A stretch of DNA of 64,000 nt, taken from assembly GCA_014526335.1 (NCBI GenBank), contig JACTAT010000006.1, forward strand, positions 3,913,202-3,977,201. The letters run 5' to 3'. The DNA comes from Chrysaora quinquecirrha. Taxonomy: Eukaryota; Cnidaria; Scyphozoa; Semaeostomeae; Pelagiidae. A program made the translations under genes and the position numbers. Under the pieces are notes generated by a model that saw only the letters and a program-made list of their open reading frames with translations, was not told the DNA's origin and ran no database searches. This document shows positions 57,229 through 64,000 of this stretch, in pieces (position 1 is the first letter of the stretch; every line of letters begins with the position of its first letter).

Positions 57229-60200
57229 TCATGCTTCTAGATTCAATGCCAATCCTAATTTGTGGCCAGGCTGATCCAAGCTCTTAGCATTAATCAAACT
57301 AGACAAAGTGATTTGGACACCTGGTCGAAGACTCTGGGTGTAGGAAAGTCCAACTTGCAAGCCATTGTTTACTTTAACCTAGCAATAAAAAGAAATTTGA
57401 CATCTTATCATTAGGCCCCAGTTTAACTAAAACTGAAAGCTAATGACAACAATACTGTTGCAATTTGGAGTTATGGATAGTGCCTTCACGAGAGTTTATA
57501 TTTGAAAGTTTATAACTACTGCAGCCTTGCAATGCATAAACTGGAAACAGACCCTAGCAAAGAAGCTTGAGTTTCCAAAACAGTAGTACATATTAGATAT
57601 GAAACATCAACTTGAAAAAACAAGTGGCACCATACTAGTGGAAAAAAGCATGGCTTTAGTTGTTAATTTAATTTCCTATTGTATTGTATTTATAAGTGTG
57701 ACTGCCCAAATCAGGGCATGTTAGACTTAATCAATGGGCACCATTGACCCCTGGCTGAACAATCAAACATTGTCAAAGAATATTGACCATTTTGCAACAC
57801 CACAAAATATTGTTCAAAAAGCAGAATATTCAAAGTGTTTAAAAACCTGGAAAATGTTTCACCAAAAATGTTTAACGAGGAAGGTTTTGCCAAGTGGCTA
57901 AAATCTCTTGTTTAAAAGCATTTTCTAGATGTTTGGCCAACAACCATTAGTTATAGGACAGCACCAAACACTTACTATCTAATAAGGCTAAAAAATGGTC
58001 TAGATAAAAACATCAAACCGGAGCCTCAGAGTTTTGAAGTATGTTATCTTCACTGTCACTCAGAGGATTGACAGATTAAAAATTTACTCATCATCAGCTC
58101 CTTCAAAGAAAATCTATTTTATCAAATGTTTGAGGGGCAATTCACTCCAAGCACATCTTGAACAGCAGTACCATGAGGAGGGGGTCCAGTAGGGTCATAG
58201 GTGTTTGTGGCCCAGGCTGTAAAAAGGCCCACAAAAATTGAAATTCTCTTAATGTTTCCCCCTATACCTCCTGAAGGGCTGATTCTTTTGCATTACCCTG
58301 GGGCCTGCCCTGCTTCTTGACAGACCTGTTGTACAGCCTTGCTGCAAAGTCTGTTGTTTTCAGAGGAATTCCTTAGAAACCCTTTTGTTTCAATGGAAAT
58401 CTTGTAAGCCTTTTCTGAGTGAAATGCCCCTGGAATTACTTTATTAGAATGGTTGATTTAGTGTTTCCCAAAATGATTCCAAACAGAGACACAGCTACAT
58501 TAAATTAGTTCTTTTACCTTGCATGATGTATCCTTATCAATCTTGTATTTTCCACCAAGTGTAAGAGATGAGTTGCTACTTTCTGATGCCCAGTTCAACA
58601 TGGCTGATGCTTCAAGATTATCATTAACCTTTATGAAAAAACATATATTAATGTGAATGTCTTGGAAAATATAAATGACAAAGTAGAAATCTCAAGAAAA
58701 AGAAACACAAATTCATGCATGCCTTCTGGTTTATTACCTTGTTATGAATTGTGCCAACAAATTTAGTTGCATCATTCCTGAATGTAGGAAAAATAAAGCA
58801 AAGACTAAATTAGTAAACAAAAAGGCAAAACTGGAGTGACAGTGACAGGGCTCTACCATTTCACAGACATAGTGAATCCTCTAGTTCATATCCCCTACTT
58901 TATATTAATACTCTCTCTTATTAACCCTTTCACATCCGCACTCCTAAGGCCATCAACTCCTGCAATCCGCACTCCCTGAGCTTTCCACAAGGATGCAACT
59001 GACTAATTTCAGATCCAGTTTTCAACAGTAAAATGCACTCTGATTTAAAAATAATCCAAACAGAAAATATACAGAAAGCTTTCAAGTTTACAAATGAAAT
59101 ATTTTTGATGATCTAAAGTTCCTTTTGTCCGCTTCTACCGAATTTTTTAGCAGAGGTCCTAAAAATTTGTTCTTTCCTTTTCCCGCGTTGAGGCGCCTTG
59201 CGAGCAAGATTCAAAATGAAAGTTTCAGATCCTTCTTTCTCATCCGAAAATCAAATAAAAACATTTCCACCAATTCTAGCTGCATTTCTTCCCCAATTTA
59301 TCAACAAATTATTTGTAAATACTGCCAAGTCACTGAAAGCAAAGCTCTAAAACTCGAAGGAACGATGTGGCCTAACCGCCATTACTTCCGCGCTGAAAAT
59401 AACAGACAAACAGCTGTCAAACTTTGAACAGGTATTGCTCCAGTTTTTCATATAGAAACATATAGAAGAAATGAACCAATCGGATAGAGCTAAACGTGCC
59501 CTATTGTTTCCTATACAATAAAGAGCCATTCTGTCATTCCTTATTTAGATTACTGTCCTTTTATGGGAGGCACCCGGAAAACACGAAAACGTGTTGGCGG
59601 ATGTCAAGGACATTCAGATCAAAACACGAAAACGTGTTGGCGGGTGTGAAAGGGTTAATGCCAGTCAGGAAATTAATGCTCAAATTTTTTTTTGTCCCCC
59701 CCTGCCATAATGTCCCTTCTTTTTGGAGAGCAAGTGTTTAATAATTGGACAAGGTGTCGAAAAGAGGATTTGCTGCAACCATGCATGTGCAGGTTGGTAC
59801 ACCACCAAAATTCTATAAAAACTTTTTCATGGAAAAATCAAAGTTGTACAGCATTTAATAGAAAGATATAAACCTTACGAGTTTTTAGTAGCTTACTTAC
59901 ACAGCAGAATGAAGTGTAACATCACCACTCTTGTAACCAAGAGCAACATTGTTTGCAATCAGTTTAGAATTGGCAGTATCATAAGAAGCTTGATAACCAG
60001 CCATGAATCCTTTGTATCCAAACACAGTAGAGCCATGAATGGTTGGTCCAGCAAAATCAAAATCAACATCAGCAGTGGAGTGAAGGTATTCATTGCGGAA
60101 TGCACTCTTGATCTTGGCACTCTTCCTTCCAGAATTTGGCTCAAATGTTGTATCAAAAGTGAATTTTAATCCCTTGGCTAGTTGATCTTCAATTGTGATT

Positions 60201-61258
60201 TCAGTGGAGAGAAGGTTATCTGTGTTCCATTTCTCAACAAATGTGACTCCATAATCACTATACTTGTATTTGGTCTCAAGAGAAGCAGATACTTTACCAG
60301 TGTCTGTGTTGTGTGATCCATTGGCACAGAAATCCTATTACAGAAAGTATAGAAAAATTAAGAGATTCTTAGATAGCAACACTGAAAATCTAAAGATAAC
60401 TTGAGTGTACACTAATCCCACCAGGGGGTTGGGTGTTTCTGGAGCCCACCGGCTATTAGAGATAAAAAAGCCCAGTAGGATAAGAAAGAAAATCTTGAGT
60501 TCACCACAGGCTTGCATAGGCACATTGTAAAGGCACAAGAGCATGCCATTCTCAGGCACATTTGAAAGTTAACAAATAGCTTTATTTTTTACAGCATTTA
60601 ACTAGGGTCAAAGAAAACTTACCAAACCAGTTGAGGATTTAGTCTTTGCATCAAGCTTTACAGAGCCAAAATCTACCAAAGAAATCATATGTACATAATT
60701 AAAAACTCTACAGAAATTGAAAATAAGCAGAATTTGACTAACCTCATTGAAAAGTCTTACTCTAAATTTATGTTGACAATTCTTTCAGTTAATTCTTTGA
60801 GAAAATAGAATTTCAAGCAGCTTCAGATCCACGGTAAATAATAATCACTTAAATTCAGTGGATTGACAGATTTGAATAATCTTCATCATCAGCTGCTTCT
60901 AATATTTCTTCTGAAGTTGAACAAGAACAAGTAGATCAGGCATTTTTATAGTTATACAGGTAGTTGCTATTCAGCCATAAGCTGTGTTTGTTGCAAGGCT
61001 TTCAGGAGCTCTATATTATTTACTCTAAGGTTCCAAAATGTATGTGGGTTGGAATAGTAAGAGGAGTTGGAAAAATGAATTTAAAGTTTATGAATGATAT
61101 GGTGCATACTTAGTTGATACACTAAATAATAGAATCAATCAAAAGCAAAATAGGCATCAAACAAGATACCAACTTAATGAATACTCACAGAAGTTCTTAT
61201 TCAATATGTCCTTTGCATCTTTGCCAAAGTCATCATATTTCGGTGGGTTGCAAGCCAT
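57229..61258 (-). CDS. VDAC: Voltage-dependent anion channel (mitochondrial porin), 6 exons
   Basis: Outer mitochondrial membrane channel for metabolites. Exons: 61258-61189, 60672-60623, 60334-59901, 58777-58738, 58628-58518, 57378-57229, phases consistent, 855 bases, 284 residues against about 283 in the family. The N-terminal helix is PPKYDDFGKDAKDILNK, then FGSVKLDAKTKSSTGL as in VDAC strand 1. The middle has the conserved LAKGLKFTFDTTF and SGRKSAKIK signature. The protein ends with LDQPGHKLGLALNLEA, matching the last strand of animal VDACs. The alternating pattern suits 19 beta strands. All exons are intact, with no frame break. One gene in this window; VDAC subtype is not meaningful outside vertebrates. 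Confidence 0.95.
57749..57958. mobile_element. Element of the 'CGATCAAACATTG' family in VDAC intron 5
   Basis: Begins CCTGGCTGAACAATCAAACA and ends with GTTTGGCCAACAACCATTAG then TTATAGG. The ends are recognisable but diverged. It lies between VDAC exons 6 and 5. Confidence 0.45.
58050..58130. repeat. Local dispersed repeat, copy 1 of 3 in the VDAC locus
   Basis: CTCAGAGGATTGACAGATTA followed by ACTCATCATCAGCTCCTTC. The same order appears at about 60855-60915 (TTCAGTGGATTGACAGATTT, CATCATCAGCTGCTTC) and 61690-61740 (CTCAGTGGATTGACAGATTA, ACTCATCATTAGCTCTGTTC). All three lie in VDAC introns or upstream sequence, in the same orientation. Confidence 0.55.
58132..58431. mobile_element. 'GAGGGGCAATTCACTC' family element, copy 3, enlarged
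   Basis: Left end GAGGGGCAATTCACTC and right end CTGAGTGAAATGCCCC match the other two copies, but the interior is about 165 bases longer and contains unrelated sequence, probably a later insertion. It directly abuts the local VDAC repeat. Confidence 0.6.
58925..59654. mobile_element. piggyBac-type non-autonomous element
   Basis: Starts CCCTTTCACATCCGC and ends GCGGGTGTGAAAGGG, flanked by TTAA at 58921-58924 and 59655-59658. TTAA with CCCT termini is the piggyBac signature. ACACGAAAACGTGTTGGCGG is directly repeated near the right end (about 59580 and 59626). No transposase is visible in 730 bases. Located in VDAC intron 3. Confidence 0.8.
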
Positions 61259-62433
61259 TGTGATTTCTGAAACAGGCAGTAGTAGATAATTTCAAACTGA
61301 AACTTGGACCCTGTTTTCACGACATCAGATCCATTTGGAACCAATCAGATTTTTAGGGGGTGCTTGCACAGGACCTAATCCAAAACTATTTTGTATATAC
61401 ATGGGATTGGATCCCATTGAGACTCACAACTTTTGCATGCAAAAAAGCAGCTACTCTCTTCCAAGAAATTGGGATTAACAAGTCTAGTTGACTTTTGTCA
61501 AATTTTTTACAAAAGCAGAGCAATACAAGGCACAGGCTGACATTCTTTTAACAGCAACAATTTTTTCCTATTCTTATACATACAAACATATCTCCTACTG
61601 AATTTTCTAGACCTTACAGGATTTTCCAAGCAAAGAAATGCAATTTAAATTTGGACAAGAGCTTCAGAGATAACTAGTAAATAATCATCACCAAAACTCA
61701 GTGGATTGACAGATTATAACATACTCATCATTAGCTCTGTTCACTTTGACATTTTTTATAAAAATTTCACAAACTTAAATTTTCTGAGTATCTAACATCA
61801 AAAGAACTGATACTTCAAGCATGATAATGAAATATTTCAAGCAATCTAATACTGCAGATACTGCTCAAAATTTATTTCAAATGATTTCCATTTTGATAAA
61901 GGGATCAGATTTATGATTATTTTGAGTTTTCTTAGCAAAGAAATGTAAGCTTGAATGATCCTGACACAATAATGTGGTAACTGCTTCATTGATTCACACT
62001 TATTCCAAATTTTGACCGATCTTTCACTGTTACTTTTTGTTATAATAAAAACAAGATTAATTTCCACATGAAAAAAGGTTATCCCCCACAGTTATTTTCC
62101 ACAACATTGAAATAATAATCTGAGCTGTGACTGTAGTCCTGGTTGGAAATGTTGTTGTAATTTAGTGTGTGCAATTTTGGCTAAAACAATAGTCCCTATT
62201 GTTTTGAAAACAATTGCCTTCCCTGTGCTGTGTGCAAAGATTCCAGCCTGGACTGTAGTATTTTTTGTTTACCTATCTGGGGGGTGACAAGTTTCAGAAA
62301 ATCTCTTGCAATTACAATGATTTTTCCAACATACATTTGAAAAATTGTTTGTTCTCAAGTACAGGAGGGTGTGACAACTTTTGATTATTCCAACTTGGTC
62401 AATTAGGAAATGGGGAAATGTTAGCCAACATTG

Positions 62434-62809
62434 CAATACACGGTTTTTTTATAAGAACACTGAAATTGAAGAAAGCCATGCAATGTTCTTAATTTTTCCA
62501 ATTTAAAGGCTCAAAATGTTCTTAACATGTTCTTAATTTTCATGCTTTTAAAAAAGCTGTTGTTCTTCAAATTAGATGCTGATTGCTACGAAAAGGGACG
62601 CACATGTAAAAATGTCACATATATTCACAATGATTGATAGTTCACCTGTTTTACAAAGTTGAGAACAGGACAGCGCCACTAAAAAAGTAAATTCTAATTT
62701 GTTTCTAGCTTCACAAAGCCTTGCAATGTTCTTAGCATGTTCTTAATTTTTCAGCCTCTGAAGCCTTATGTTCTTATATACTTTGTTCTTATAAAAAAAA
62801 TGTGTATTG
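62434..62809. mobile_element. 'TATAAGGAAC' family element, copy near VDAC
   Basis: Left end CAATACACGGTTTTTTTATA then AGAAC; right end GTTCTTATAAAAAAAATGTG then TATTG: inverted ends of about 25 bases. The interior has three ATGTTCTTAATTTT-like motifs. Non-coding. Confidence 0.65.
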
Positions 62810-63186
62810 GCATAGGCACCCATAGCTCCATTTTAAATAGTTGAATCAATAAAATCTTGATTCTAGACATGATCAAAAAATTTAAAGGGGAGCACACAGC
62901 CAGTCATTCTAGATGGGTGACAATCATGTCTCTCATAGCATATGAAGATATGTTTTCGTCAGTACATACACAAAGGCCCTTAAAATCATCCTGGAGGAGA
63001 TTTTGTGTTTGCAAAATTCTTTCAGACATCTCACCATTCACACTACAATTCAGAGTCAAACATCTAATGCTGCACACACATGCTTCATCAGAAAGGGAAA
63101 AAATCATATGTCATTGCAGATTGGAGACAGACTTGTCTCTGTCATTCTAAACTGCATGAGGAATTAGCATTGAAATACTCAATGCT

Positions 63187-63593
63187 CACGCTTTTTTTTT
63201 TATAAGGAACCTACCTCAAGGCCTAGTTCTTAAAGTTCCTTATTTTTGGGCCTCTTTTGAGGCAATTGTAGTTCCAAAAGTTCCTTAATAGTTCCTTAAT
63301 TTTAACTGCACATACAGTGGTCTTAACAATCAAAGAGAGACATTTGCGTGTGAGCAAAGCTCGAGACCACTCAAAGAAACATTGGATACATGCTTAATGT
63401 ACAATTTATGTGATTTTCGACTGCAAATGAATGGAACCGGCTTTCTAATTCTTGATTATTTGCAGTGATAAAAGTATACAACATTCAAAAGTTCCTTGAT
63501 GATTTTCTCCTTAGTAGTATAAGTTCTTTAAATTTTCGGGCCTTCTACATGTAGGTTCCTTATAAAGTGGTTCCTTATAAAAAAAAAAGCGTG
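63187..63593. mobile_element. 'TATAAGGAAC' family element, most complete copy
   Basis: Left end CACGCTTTTTTTTTTATAAG then GAACC; right end GGTTCCTTATAAAAAAAAAA then GCGTG. AGTTCCTTA motifs recur through the 407-base interior. It shares the design of 16471-16783 and 62434-62809. Confidence 0.7.
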
Positions 63594-64000
63594 TAGTTAT
63601 GTAACAAAATACAGTGAACAATGAAACAAGCTGGCGAGGTCTTGTAGCAAAGTCAATCGATGCAATGGCGCTTTCTACGTGTCATTCGCATAAGTTCAAG
63701 TTCAAACCAATAATTTTATGATTGTTTGAAACTCTTTGGAAACTATACAAAATCTGGAAAATTTTTTCTTCAAACACGTTAACTTCTTCTTTTGAATTAA
63801 CACATAAAGCGAGCACCATACTCGAGCACAACGGGCCAAACCTTTGAACAAAAAAGTCACCACCTGGACTTTGGGTTAGGCCGCTTTTTTTGGGGAGAGC
63901 GGCATGATCAAGACAGCGACGCGCTTTATCAGCACCGTAGGCTGTGAAGCGGTTCCATGATAGAAAAACAGCACGCTTCTAGATTAGCTGAAGTTCATAT

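Larger units (their letters stand above)
61259..64000. other. Region upstream of VDAC
   Basis: No gene recognised. The VDAC promoter and any 5' untranslated exon should lie here on the minus strand. The sequence holds a third copy of the VDAC-local repeat (about 61690-61740) and two 'TATAAGGAAC' elements (62434-62809 and 63187-63593). Confidence 0.4.

Overview
The window reads as nuclear DNA from an early-branching animal, most likely a cnidarian (anthozoan). It is AT-rich, with GT-AG introns of a few hundred bases to about 3.8 kb, animal-specific gene families (CELF, SINHCAF, adhesion GPCR, ZC3H10) and a dense load of short inverted-repeat elements and tRNA-derived SINEs. The species cannot be fixed from the sequence alone. 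No rRNA, standalone tRNA, CRISPR or prokaryotic operon structure was seen. Gene models were built by hand from conserved motifs, GT/AG signals and codon phase, so exon joins are reading-frame inferences rather than transcript evidence.

Layout. 3173-4012 (+): ZC3H10-like CCCH zinc-finger protein, intronless coding region. 10009-23384 (-): CELF/Bruno-type RNA-binding protein in 13 exons, with three RRMs and a low-complexity linker that includes a pentapeptide-repeat exon. 25605-26884 (-): intronless orphan gene, basic then acidic, unrecognised. 29668-33904 (+): SINHCAF/FAM60A, a subunit of the SIN3-HDAC complex, in 3 exons; intron 1 carries a foldback element and intron 2 a degraded Penelope-like retroelement. 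38563-52354 (+): 17-exon adhesion GPCR made of GAIN, GPS and seven membrane segments. 49201-50274 and 50980-52062 (+): a tandem pair of intronless paralogues of unrecognised family, nested in the last intron of that receptor. 57229-61258 (-): VDAC/porin in 6 exons, complete.

The conserved genes are unrelated housekeeping or regulatory genes (RNA binding, chromatin, signalling, mitochondria) and do not form a pathway. The most unusual locus is the receptor that hosts two intronless genes inside the intron splitting its seventh membrane helix. The paralogues may have an oxygenase-like fold, which is only an inference. Three genes (CELF, the orphan, SINHCAF) each carry one single-base frame break at a four-base homopolymer, which looks more like assembly error than gene death.

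The space between exons holds many mobile elements with recognisable ends: hAT-type (8-bp target duplication), pogo and mariner types (TA), piggyBac type (TTAA), a foldback with a 5-bp duplication, several inverted-repeat families present in two to four copies, and two families of tRNA-derived SINE.
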